The notes under the pieces: generated by a model
The model's database searches: none
What the model was told of the DNA's origin: nothing
The model's input: only the letters and a program-made list of their open reading frames with translations
Assembly: GCF_024679245.1 (NCBI RefSeq)
Contig: NC_090178.1
Location: forward strand, 25,821,203 to 25,885,202
Length of the DNA stretch: 64,000 bases
Source of the DNA: Pseudorasbora parva
Taxonomy: Eukaryota > Chordata > Actinopteri > Cypriniformes > Gobionidae
Direction: 5' to 3'
Position numbers and translations under genes: made by a program
Shown: piece by piece, positions 12,023-24,500 of the stretch
Layout: the number at the start of each line of letters is the position of its first letter
Position numbering within the stretch: position 1 is the stretch's first letter

Positions 12023-12687
12023 CGAAAGTAACAGCGAAAGCTACCCCCATTAAAGCGCTGGCTCGTAGGCTGCTGCACAGGTGATGTGCACATAACAATG
12101 TCATAACAAAAGTGCGTTTTTGGTTGCCAGACCAAGACAGTCCTGCACAGATTCCCCAAAACCCCCGCGTTAAGGCAACAGTGGATGTAATTTGCTTTTC
12201 CGGATCAGCAACTGAGTTGCGCGAATGTTTATATCTGTTCGCTGCATTTCGGTGCCGACTGTTTCATAAACAAGGCCCAGCTTGACGCCGGCTTTTCCAA
12301 TCGCCTAATGCTGAAGGATGGAGCAGTCCCAACGATAAAGGTCCTAACGTTAGAACCGCAGGCTGTGAGTAAGAGTGCTTCAAATGTCTATGCTCATCAA
12401 GTAGACCAAACATGATCACGTATAGTTAATTGATCAATGGAGCATGCGATGTGTAGTGCGTGTACATTTGTTTAGCTGGCCACTATATGTGCAACTTTGT
12501 TTGTGTATTTTAAAAGCACTCCAAACAACAATACACAAAGAGGGGGGAAATATGTTGAACTAAATAAGCGCGCTTCTTCATTTAAATGTGCTACTATTCC
12601 ATGTCTTTCTATGTAAACACTAACTTAGCCTGCCGTGCAAAACCAGTCCGCTTACTAACGTTACAATTGTCTACACAAACCACGCGT

Positions 12688-12725
<38 letters not shown>

Positions 12726-13241
12726 ACAACTGCACTTCCCACATGTACACCTTCAAAGACAAAAATACGTCGATATAATTCAAGTATATATGTAAATAAC
12801 ACAAGCCGCTAAGCATATTATATAGTTAGTGTATAACTTGTACCACATAGAGACGTCCTGCTCTAGTCGTTTTTGCTGCTGCTCCTGTTCAACTGCAGCC
12901 TCTGGGTCTGATTCCGGATCATAGATGTATGGCTGTATCTGATTAAAAGCCATATTTTTATTTTGAATAAAGTTTTTTTCCCGCTGTTAGGGATGACACA
13001 GCTTTACGACGCACTCGACTCAACACAAAAGCAGCGGCGTGCACACGTCATTATTTAGCTCCGCTCACACGACACGCCCCCACCCGCTCGGCTTTTTTCG
13101 GAAAGACTCGGAACAGCGCATCTTTCTTATATAATTATAAAAAAAATAAAGACTTTTCGGAGATATGCAGGATGCAATGCTACTCTATAGGTACTCAAGA
13201 TTGACATGACACTGACTGAAACTGAGTGTTTCACCCCCCCT
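11736..13241. mobile_element. TTAA-type non-autonomous DNA transposon, 1506 bp
   Basis: It starts AGGGGGGGTGAAATGCTG and ends GTTTCACCCCCCCT. TTAA lies at 11732-11735 and 13242-13245. A (GA)n tract at about 11988-12015 and a (CA)n tract at about 12690-12721 lie inside. No transposase frame is present; the 69-82-codon frames cover the microsatellites. It shares the TTAA-AGGG terminal pattern with the elements at 6826 and 15098, but the rest of the sequence is unrelated. Confidence 0.7.
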
Positions 13242-13388
13242 TTAAAGTGGAAGCTTGTGCATAGCTTTGTTGCATTATATTGAAACTTTTTTGATGTTGT
13301 TATTGTCATTCGTGTTCTGGTTATTTGCCCATGATTAAACATGAGTCTTTATATGGTGATAAAACAAAGCTTTGTTGTTGTTGTTGTT

Positions 13389-14667
13389 CAATCAATATCA
13401 ATCAATAATTTATTTATATAGCGCCTTACAGCAGCCAAAAGGTGCACAAGGCGCTTTCCAGAACAAACATCAAACAACAACATAAAGACAAATACAAACA
13501 AACAAGAACAAGACTAAAAGTCAAAAGCTCGATTAAAAAAGTGAGTTTTCAGATGTGCTTTGAAAATACTCAGCACCGTGATGTTTCGAAGGTGCACAGG
13601 GAGTGCATTCCACAACTTAGGTCCTAGAACACTAAATGATCGGCCTCCAAACTTTTTATACCTGTATGTTGTGGTAACCAGAGAAATTTGATCAGAGGAA
13701 CGGAGTGTCCTGGCTGGCTGATATATTTTTACTAGTTCAGTGAGGTATACTGGGGCCAAACCATGGATGGCCTTAAACACAAACAATAGGATTTTATACT
13801 CCACCCTAAACTGCACTGGGAGCCAGTGAAGCGAGCGGAGGACAGGGGTGATGTGTGACCGTTTAGATGTGTTAGAGAGAAGACGTGCGGCTGCGTTTTG
13901 TACCAGTTGAAGTCGACTGATAAGAGATGTATTAAGTCCAGTGTAGAGGGCATTACAGTAGTCGATCCTCCAGCTGATGAAGGCATGAATTGCTTTTTCA
14001 AGGTCGGCTCTTGACAAAAAATATTTGACCTTACTAAGAAGTCTTAGCTGGTAAAAACTCGCCTTCACTACTGCACCAATCTGTTTATCATACAGCATGT
14101 TTTTGTCCAAAATAACGCCCAGGTTACGTACAGACGGAGCAAACTGAGGTGTCGTAGGTCCAAAGGTAAAAGCACTGCTAGATGAATCCGGGCTGAACAG
14201 GATGTACTCAGTCTTTTCTTCATTTAAATGAAGGAAATTCTGGGAAAGCCACTGTTTGATGTCCTGAAGACAATTATAGAGAGGATCCAGTGCCGACCGA
14301 TTACTCAGTATCACAGGAAGGTAGATCTGGAGGTCGTCGGCATAGAAATGAAAATGAACGTTGTGTCTGGAGATGAGTTGACCAAGTGGCAGAATGTAGA
14401 GAGAAAACAGAATAGGGCCGAGAATGGAACCCTGTGGTACTCCAGATGACATAGGGGCAGCTGAGGAGGAAAAGTCATTGAGCATTACTGAAAAGGTTCT
14501 ATTAGTGAGGTATGAGGTGAACCAATTCAGCACCACTTTCTGCAGACCAGCAACATGTTGAAGACGAGAAATGAGAATTGTATGATCCACAGTGTCAAAT
14601 GCAGCGGTAAGGTCCAGTAAAACTAGAACCATAGAGTTTTTTCTATCAAGTGCTTCAAGAATGTCCT
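13389..14667 (-). mobile_element. 5'-truncated LINE-2-like retrotransposon
   Basis: On the minus strand, the C-terminal part of a reverse transcriptase runs into a short 3' region. That region ends in an irregular (ATTG)n tail (CAATCAATATCAATCAATAA on the plus strand at about 13389). Both sides abut (GTT)n runs (13372-13388 and 14667-14680), consistent with a target-site duplication. The frame continues upstream of the first ATG to about 14667 and stops there, which is typical of 5' truncation during target-primed reverse transcription. Confidence 0.85.
13514..14632 (-). CDS. LINE-2-like reverse transcriptase, C-terminal part (372 codons)
   Basis: This is the palm and thumb part of a non-LTR retrotransposon polymerase, which copies LINE RNA at a nicked chromosomal target. 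GVPQGSILGP (residues 64-73) and the catalytic FYADD box (96-100) are intact. LTAAFDTVDH near the start is the conserved motif A region with its first Asp. The thumb-type tail ends in LKTHLFxxAF-like sequence. The endonuclease domain and the front of the polymerase are missing through truncation, so the ORF has no independent start and is not expected to be functional. Clade assignment (L2, within the CR1/L2 group) rests on sequence style and the ATTG tail; Rex-type relatives are possible. Confidence 0.85.
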   Translation of the reverse strand: MVLVLLDLTAAFDTVDHTILISRLQHVAGLQKVVLNWFTSYLTNRTFSVMLNDFSSSAAPMSSGVPQGSILGPILFSLYILPLGQLISRHNVHFHFYADDLQIYLPVILSNRSALDPLYNCLQDIKQWLSQNFLHLNEEKTEYILFSPDSSSSAFTFGPTTPQFAPSVRNLGVILDKNMLYDKQIGAVVKASFYQLRLLSKVKYFLSRADLEKAIHAFISWRIDYCNALYTGLNTSLISRLQLVQNAAARLLSNTSKRSHITPVLRSLHWLPVQFRVEYKILLFVFKAIHGLAPVYLTELVKIYQPARTLRSSDQISLVTTTYRYKKFGGRSFSVLGPKLWNALPVHLRNITVLSIFKAHLKTHFFNRAFDF

Positions 14668-14689
14668 GTTGTTGTTGTTTTTTAAGTGG

Positions 14690-14765
14690 GTATTGGGAGT
14701 GCGTGAACCCATTCGGGACATGGAAGGGGGTGCGCAGGTAGAAAAGTTTGGGAACCGCTGCCCTA
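14690..14765. repeat. isolated hAT-type terminal fragment
   Basis: AAGTTTGGGAACCGCTGCCC followed by TA resembles the inverse of the common fish hAT end that begins CAGCGGTTCCCAAACT. The matching left end was not found. The LINE copy just to the left has inserted beside or into it. Confidence 0.4.
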
Positions 14766-15097
14766 CATAAAGATAGATCAAAGTGACATTACATTAACCA
14801 ACCTTTCAGAAACGTCCTGTTTAGCCTTAAATGTCGAATTTCGTTCGTGCTGTCATCTTGTCCCGGGTCTGACTCTGGTTCAAATTGATAAAGTTGCACA
14901 GATGCGTCCTCAGACATATGTCCTCAGAGACTCGTGTAGCCATTCTTTTGCCTCTACTGTTGTCAAGGGCAACACCTCATGCCGACTCACAGAAGAGAGG
15001 GGCGGGGTCATTTAAAGCTGTATGCACATGCAAATGGCTTGGTGAAAGCACAGCATTTAGTTTTTATTTTGAGTGTACATAAAAGTAGACACTTTAA

Positions 15098-15844
15098 AGG
15101 GTTAGTTCACCCAAAAATGAAATTTGTGTCATTAATGACTCACCTTAATGTTGTTCCACACCTGTAAGACAGTTTAAGATATTTTATATTTAGTCCGAGA
15201 GCGTATCCAAGTGTATGCACACTATACTGGCCATGTCCAGAAAGATAATGAACATCTTCAAAGTAGTCCATATGTGACATCAGTTAGTTAGAATCTTAGA
15301 TTGCATCAAAATCGCATCGAAAATACATTTTGGTCCAAAAATACAAAACTATGACTTTATTCAGCATTGTCTTCTCTTCCTGGTTTGTTTTTAAACCTCA
15401 AATAAAGATTCAAACGGTAAAGAATCAGCGGATTGATTCATGATTCGGATCGCCAGTGTCACGTGATTTTGGCAGTTTGACACGCGATCCGAATCATGAA
15501 TCAATACGCTGATTCATTACCATTTGAATCTTTATTTGAGGTTTGAAAACAAACCAGGAAGAGAAGACAATGCTGAATAAAGTCGTAGTTTTGTTATTTT
15601 TGGGCCAAAATGTGTATTCGATGCGTCAAGAGATTCTAACTAACTAACTGATGTCACATATGGACTACTCTGATGATGTTTTTATTCCCTTTCTGGACAT
15701 GGACAGTATAGTGTGGATACACTCTCGGACTAAATATAAAATATCTTAAACTGTGTTGCGAAGATGAACGGAGGTCTTATAGGTTTGGAACAACATTAGG
15801 GTCATTAATGACATCAATTTACATATATTTCCCTAAATAACCCT
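15098..15844. mobile_element. TTAA-type fold-back MITE, 747 bp
   Basis: It begins AGGGTTAGTTCACCCAAAAA and ends AAATAACCCT. TTAA is at 15094-15097 and 15845-15848. Almost the whole element is a large imperfect palindrome: sequence from about 15178 to 15450 returns inverted at about 15485-15755 (for example TTAGTCCGAGAGCGTATCCA against the inverse of TGGATACACTCTCGGACTAA). A loop of about 35 bp is left. The GGTTAGTTCACCC end is familiar from cyprinid repeats. Confidence 0.75.
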
Positions 15845-15848
15845 TTAA

Positions 15849-17580
<1,732 letters not shown>

Positions 17581-17883
17581 CAGGTTAATGAATAATGAAG
17601 GCCATTGGGTCTTCTGTGCCAGGAGTCAGAGGTAACGGGTAGCATTGAGTAGTGTGTAATTCAATCCTGCCTCACTGGACAGTCTGTCTGTATCTCAGAG
17701 CACAACAGTAGGGTTCTGGTTGTAAAAGTTCCATTCAAATTCTCCCTTAGAGAGTAATGTAGGCTAGAAACATTTCAAGACAGACCATCATTAGCTAGGT
17801 TTACATCCAAGGATTTTTTTAATTTTTTTTTGTGTAAAAAGGTTTAGTGCATCAAAATGTTTACCGATATAGCTGATGGAAAT

Positions 17884-18369
17884 TAGCCTGACAAGCCAGA
17901 CCCACATCAAGATGTTTGGTTTGGGAACTCACCATTGGCTGGGCTCAATCCGAGGGGCGGGATAAACAGTTGTTTTTCAAGCTCCCTCTGCACACAATTG
18001 AATAGTGCTACAACCAACCAGAGCAATGTGCTCTGTCAATCGGAAAACTCTGAACACATCTTCCCTTCTTAAGAATAATTTCAGTGCCATTTTTTTGTTC
18101 TTTTTTCAAAGAAAAGCTTAACTCCAAGTCTTCCAGAGTCATAGCCAAAGCCGATTCGAAAGACCGCAGTTCGCCAACTTCTTTGTTTACAAGAAGCATG
18201 CGGATCCATCACCGCTCGGTTGTCATTGTGTTAAGCCTGCCCACCAACTCTATACAGGATGTGATTGGCCTGACCAGAGTTTGTTTTTTCCAGCTCGCAA
18301 GTCTATGGAGCATTGCTAGAAGATGCTAATTAGATTTACTGCTAGGGTGCGTCTAGATTTCTAGACTAG
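17884..18369. mobile_element. hAT-type MITE, 486 bp (copy 1 of a two-copy family)
   Basis: It starts TAGCCTGACAAGCCAGACCC and ends GTCTAGATTTCTAGACTAG. It is flanked by a perfect 8-bp duplication, ATGGAAAT (17876-17883 and 18370-18377). The whole element is related along its length to 47622-48149, including the internal blocks ACATCAAGATGTTTGGT and CTCCCTCTGCACAC. No coding capacity is recognised. As in the element at 1363, one extra base sits between the inverted repeat and the right duplication. Confidence 0.8.
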
Positions 18370-18377
18370 ATGGAAAT

Positions 18378-18999
18378 GTGAATTATCGCAATTTTTTTTT
18401 TTCAAATCTTTTCCGTTTAGCAATCTTTTTCTATCTTTTTTAATTTAGTGAAAAAGTTCTATGTCGATACTTAAAATGTCGTGAGAAGCAGTTTGGAAAC
18501 AATTTTTTGTTGAGAACATAATTTATCATTATTTGTATCTAATGAAAGTTAATCAGAAAAATAATTGCGCCACCCATTTCTGAATATTGCTTTATCAATT
18601 ATTGTTCTAAATATTATTTAATAATAATATGTAATAAAGTTTAGAATAAAGTTATAGATACAAAATATACCAGAGCCTTTGAAAGTCTCGGCAGCTCGTC
18701 AAAAAAACAAAAAAACCCAAAGTGGTGTCTGTCAAACAAAGGAATGCTGCTGGAGTTTACAATACTGACAAAAGGAAAGGTAAAAGAGACAACTTTATGT
18801 CTGTATCTGAATAAATACAATTATGAAATGAGATTTCATGGGCAGGATGTGGCCTCTACGACTTGACAAATTATAATCACAAACATGACAATTAGCTAAT
18901 TAAATAATTGTATAAATAGGCTACAAAGCTTACAATATGTAAAATAGTTTTGATCTTAAGCAGTGGGTTGAATACAGAAGTTCCAAACGAATTTTAGGA
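18378..18999. other. intergenic, no gene recognised
   Basis: AT-rich sequence without gene signals or clear repeat ends. Confidence 0.5.
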
Positions 19000-19003
19000 T
19001 TAA

Positions 19004-19265
19004 AGCCCAATTTATACTCCTGCGTCGAGTATATGCCGTAGCTACGTCTAGGCTGTGTGTTGCACGCATAGCCTACGACGTACCCTGACGTGCACCTCTC
19101 CAAAAATGTTACAGCGCGTCATTTCTCCGCGGCCCGCAAATGCTGTGATAGTTCTGCCAGAACCCTCTGCATGTGTAACTGCACGCCAATGCGGACAAGG
19201 ACCCAGAAGTATTAATGAAAATAGACATGTAGCCTGTAGGTCGGACGTAGAAGTATAAATCAGCC
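19004..19265. mobile_element. TTAA-type MITE, 262 bp
   Basis: The ends AGCCCAATTTATACTCCTGC and GTAGAAGTATAAATCAGCC(T) are inverted, and TTAA lies on both sides (19000-19003, 19266-19269). A second, partial copy in reverse orientation is at about 48400-48575. The interior is GC-richer (CGTAGCTACG, CACGCATAGCC) than its surroundings. Confidence 0.65.
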
Positions 19266-19269
19266 TTAA

Positions 19270-20820
19270 GAGTGCCGCTCTATAGACCATTTCAAAAAGT
19301 GAAATATAGGCTACATAAATTAAAAGTTAAGGTTACATCTGGATCTGTCTCTGGAAAAAAAAGACCAGCGATTTTAATGTTTTTGATCGGTTTGATGTCA
19401 TTGAACTCTGAAACCAGAATATAACTTTTTTTGGTTTTAATTATTTGAATAGCTACATGCACTCTCTGCCACGTCAATCTGTGACAGGCTTGACTGAAGT
19501 TCAATGCTTACGTTAAAGATTGTTGTTTTATGACTGAACATTTTACTGTGCCATTCTTTTTTTTTTTTTATCCTAAAATTTTGCATTCAAGACAAATGAG
19601 TTACCCAATGTACAAACCCGTAGCTTCGTCACACAAATGCAGTTACAGTACATGCATTCCTGTGCGACAAACTGTCTCAATTTTGCTGTGATCTTCTGAT
19701 TAATAATTCTAATTTCATAAATTCTAATTTTAGTATAGGCATATTCGGTAAAATAATAAGTAGTAAATTTCGATCATCTCATTGCTCTCTGGATTATATT
19801 TGGGACGCGAAAGAGATGAGATTTTGCGATTATACTCCACTTTTTTTTTTCTAGGGACGATGTCATTATGCACATGATTTTATCGGTAAAAGGCCAATTG
19901 GATGAAACAGGCTGCAGACAACAAATAATTTGTTATGCATTATTCAGAAGCCGATAATAGAACTGTAAAAAAAGTGGATCGGACAATTGGCTATTGTCTA
20001 CGAGGTTGTTAAAGTCAATATGAAATCGACCCCATTTACTTTATTATTAATGCATGTTCCTGCTCTTATTGTGAAGGATTTTTAAGTGCACATTATTTTA
20101 AAAATAATTTGTCTTCAATAGTCAAAATGTTAAATGTAACTTGCACTGCCTCTGAAATGGCTGTTCCTGTTCAGCCCCCTCCAACCACTTGGCTTCATTC
20201 GGGATTGTTAAGCCCACTTTTCACAATCCTAAATCTAATAAAACCCAGAAATCTGTCGGATTATGACTGATTATATTAGAATATTGATAATGTTTAAAAA
20301 GCATTTTAGTGTAGGAAAGACATTTGTATATAAATACATTTTAGGCCTGAATGCAGAATGTTTTAAGATCACATTATGAAAGTAGGACACTGCCCCCAAT
20401 CCTGAACCTAGATCCTCCAATAAGAAAAGGGAATTCACCATGGCATCCTTGTTGAAGTGAAGTGCTTTTTTTAGGAATGAGGAGAGGAGTGTCCGACCGT
20501 AGAGGGGAAAGAGACTACACATCAGGTTGTGCAGTGGAGTATAATCTGTGGGACATCTTATTGCTTCAGTCAGGGCCGGTATGAGAGAGAAAAAACAGGC
20601 AGGTTTGTAATGGGGGGAAAAAGAAATACTGTTTTTTTTATTTTGTTGTACTGTTGTGATTCATAATTGTTTGGTTTGGTTCAAGAGTTAGAAGAATGGT
20701 TTGTTAATTATTATTTTTTAAATGTCTTTGCAGAAAATGAGAGTAGAAAAATAATTCTGGAACTCGAGAGTATTTATATATTTTGACATTTTCTTCATAT
20801 TTTTTTCATCTCACCTCTAG
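19270..20820. other. region upstream of the cingulin start codon
   Basis: No coding sequence is supported. Because the cingulin ATG sits one base inside an exon preceded by a good acceptor (CATCTCACCTCTAG), at least one 5' non-coding exon and the promoter must lie upstream. I could not place either from sequence alone. Confidence 0.5.
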
Positions 20821-20821
20821 G

Positions 20822-21471
20822 ATGTCTGCTCCTGCCTCAGGTAAGAAGACCCCCGTGGACTATGGCGTACAGATTCGCTTTATAAATGACCTGCAAGACA
20901 CTGGAGGGGGAGTGAGTGGGCAGCCTCGGAAAGAGGGACCCAAAAAACAGCAGTCCCGCTATGGAGTGGCAGTGAGGGTGCAGGGCATCGGTGGGCAGCC
21001 CTACGTTGTACTGAAAGAGGGAGAGAAAGGAGATTCATATGGAGTACAGCTGAGAACCCAACCACCTGCCTACAGCAGCCTGCCTAGGTATGCTCCAAAT
21101 TATTTTTTTGTTAAATGCAACATATTTTCTTTTTCAATATCTTTCACCTGGTGAACACTTTTTAAATCTTTTTATTGATAAAATGAACTTAATTTTAAAG
21201 ATTAATATATTAACATCATGCCTTATAGTTGCATTTAGAGGATGAGCATGAGATTATATTTATATATGAATGTATATGTATGCTGAGTGAGTTAGGAATC
21301 CTCTTTAAAGTGCCCCTATTATGTTTAAAAAAAAAAAAAATCACCTTTCATGTCGTGTAACAGTTCTAAGTGAAAGCAAACGTCCTGCACATTTTTAAAT
21401 CTGAAAGTGCACCTTATATGAAATTATTCTCTCTCAAAAGTCATTTCTGAGTCAATTAAATGAATTGTTTT

Positions 21472-21528
<57 letters not shown>

Positions 21529-24500
21529 CTTTATTTATATAGCACTTTTACAATCACGATTGTGTCAAAGCAGCTTCACAGTGTTAAACAGGACAATATT
21601 GCAACAAAATTAGATTTGGCTGTACAGTCGTTACAGAAAACGGTGATGTTATCAGCTTATTTTAATTTATCATATAGCGACAATGTTGGCAGATCAGTAT
21701 TATAGTTTATAGAATTAATTAAATTCATAAACCTAATTCATAAATTTTATCTGTAAAATTATGATCAAAGTTATTCTACTAGTTATAGTGTCCCCAACTG
21801 AGCAAGCCAAGCCAAAGGCGACAGTGGCAAGGAACCAAAACTCCATCAGGGCATGATGGAGAAAAACTAACCTTGCAAGAAACCAGACTCAGTCGGGGTG
21901 CCAGTTCTCCTCTGGCCTATTAACACACCGTGTAAGATTATTATTCGGACCACCTTACAGGTCAGAAATCATATTAGATCGGATTATTCAAAATTTCAGG
22001 GTATCACGGAAGAGACGGGTTTATTTATTTTGTAGGTTCCTTTTTAAACAAATTGCAAGCTGTTTTGTTGTTACGTCAAGATGAAACATCGGATAACTGG
22101 CTGTCCACTTATTGCATGCTCATTGTGTTGCATATTTTGTAGGTTCCTGGCTAACCTTCTATCTTGCGTTATTACCGTCTAACTGAAATACTTGTGCTGT
22201 TCAGCTGTGGGCTGCATTATTACCTAAAACTGTGTCTATTAATGCAGATTGTGTCATTCTTACTACTTTGAGTAAAGATAAAGGTTTTTAAAGGCAAAAT
22301 TTTTTTTTGCGAACTTTAATTTCACATCAGTCATTCACGTTAGTGTTTGGTTAACATGTGTTGTTATTGATACAGTGAGTTCCTGCATGTGCACCGCAAT
22401 AAATTACACAATTAAACCACACAGGTTTGTTGTTGGACACACGTGTTAATGCTGATGGTGAGGAATTCCAGTCGAAACTTCTCACAATGTACCTCAAACT
22501 GAGTAGTATCACTGAGAAACATTGAAGGTTGAATAACTAGTTCTTCTAATGTTTCATCGTCGAATTTGGTTTTGTGCTGGGATTGATGTAAAATCATAGT
22601 CATCGTTACTGTCTTTACAGTGTGTACTATCATTGAGCTTTAGGAAGCCTCCAGATGGAGCTGGAGTTCAGTTATGGTAATGGGATTTTAGCTTCCGAAA
22701 TAAGTGCTGTAAGCGGTAGACCAATCACAGCAGATTGGGCCATCTGACCAATCAAAGTAGAGTAGATTGTGGAATGAAGAGATTTAGAGAGACTGATTTA
22801 TATATTGATCATTTGACTCAAATAATTAAATATTGTATTAATGTGCAATGTATATTATGAGAAAATTTAACAGTTTTTTTTACCTTTGATGCATATAAAG
22901 CTGTTGCTGGAGACCTTCAAAACAAAATGAGGAAAATTTAAAATAGCATAATAGGGGCACTTTAAAATTAACCATAGGTCTTCCATAGTAGTCTATCATT
23001 GTAAATAATCACATTTAAAAACACTGCACCACTAAAATTATATGGATTTGTATATGTAAAAAAAAAAAAAACGGTAGCCTAAACACATTTAATATTTACA
23101 GATGCACACAAACTGGTATAGTTTTTAACAAAAATACTCAAATTATATTACATTAACTTATTTCATGTCTACAATATAATGACTATCTCATATTTCTGCA
23201 ACAACAGTTAGTGTTACTACAGTAAATCCATGGTAAATGTTGGTGATTTATTGGTGTTCGGCACAATATTTCTCATGTTTCCATGTCAGTGTTGTTAAGA
23301 ATGTCAGTAAGAATTTCATCTGGCTCTAAGCTAGTTTAAATTGCTCTGTCTGTTTGTGTGTTAGGAGGAGAGACGATGGGGTAATCCAGGGGCCGTATTT
23401 CTCATCTGGAGAGAACACCCCTCTGCGCCGGGCTCAGTCTCACGGCTCCCTGTTGGAGAGAGAAAACAGCAATGAAGACTTTACAGATCAACTCCGACGG
23501 CCGCTTGGCGACGGACGCTCTGGTAGCTACGCCAACCTGGATGGAGGTGTTGGTATGGGCCCAGAGAGGGAGCGGCTCAGAGAAAGGATGGAGAGAACTC
23601 AGTGGGGCGGCTCCTACCAGACAGGGCTGAATGGCACTTTGGGAAGAGGGAGAGGTGGAAGCAGTCATTACACGTCATCCGAATCAGTCGAAATATCTCC
23701 ATACAACCAGCACACTGACAGCCAGTCAGCTCAAAACTCCAACCATCAGAATCCTGCCCACAGGCTCGTCGACAGGTTCGATGGGGGCTCTGCTGCACAG
23801 ACGAATAACACTGGGACCACCACCAGGGGGCGCTATCCAGTCCTAAAAGAGGACGACAGACCTGCCTCAACCTCACCATTATCCGTTTCATCTCTCGTTC
23901 CAAACGCATACTCTTCACCACCGTCTTCCTCGCCTGCTTCTGCCTACAGCAGCCTGGGACGCGGCTCAGGTTCTGCTGCCAAGGTCATGGCAGTCTCTTC
24001 ATCTGCTCCAGTTGATGCACATGTGAGTGAATATATCGAGGCTTATTTAAAGTATGCTCCTATTTTTTATCTGGAGCTTTTTTATCTACTTTGGAACAGC
24101 CTTTGCATTTGGAAGTGCACTTCTGATGCCTTAAAATGCTGTCAGGGTTTTGGAACAGTGTAATTTGAATAGGTTACAGTAAAGCAATTCATCAACCTGA
24201 TACTCTGTTCTCTCTGGCATTGAATGTCCTTTAGCTTAATGTAACTTGACAACAGAAAGTGTTACTACTCAGATGTATCAATACTAACCAACTCAGACTG
24301 TTTAAGACATGTTACTTACTTTTTTGCTTATATTTTATGTGATGTTGTGTTTGTTGATTTGACTTTTTTTTCTCCATTTAGGTAACCCCTGACCTGTTGA
24401 TGGACCAGGGTCAAAGTTCAGGGTCAGAGTTCTCAACCGAAGATCAGATACAGCAAATAATCTATGATGTTCTACGCAAGGGGTAAACCATTGTTCCGAT

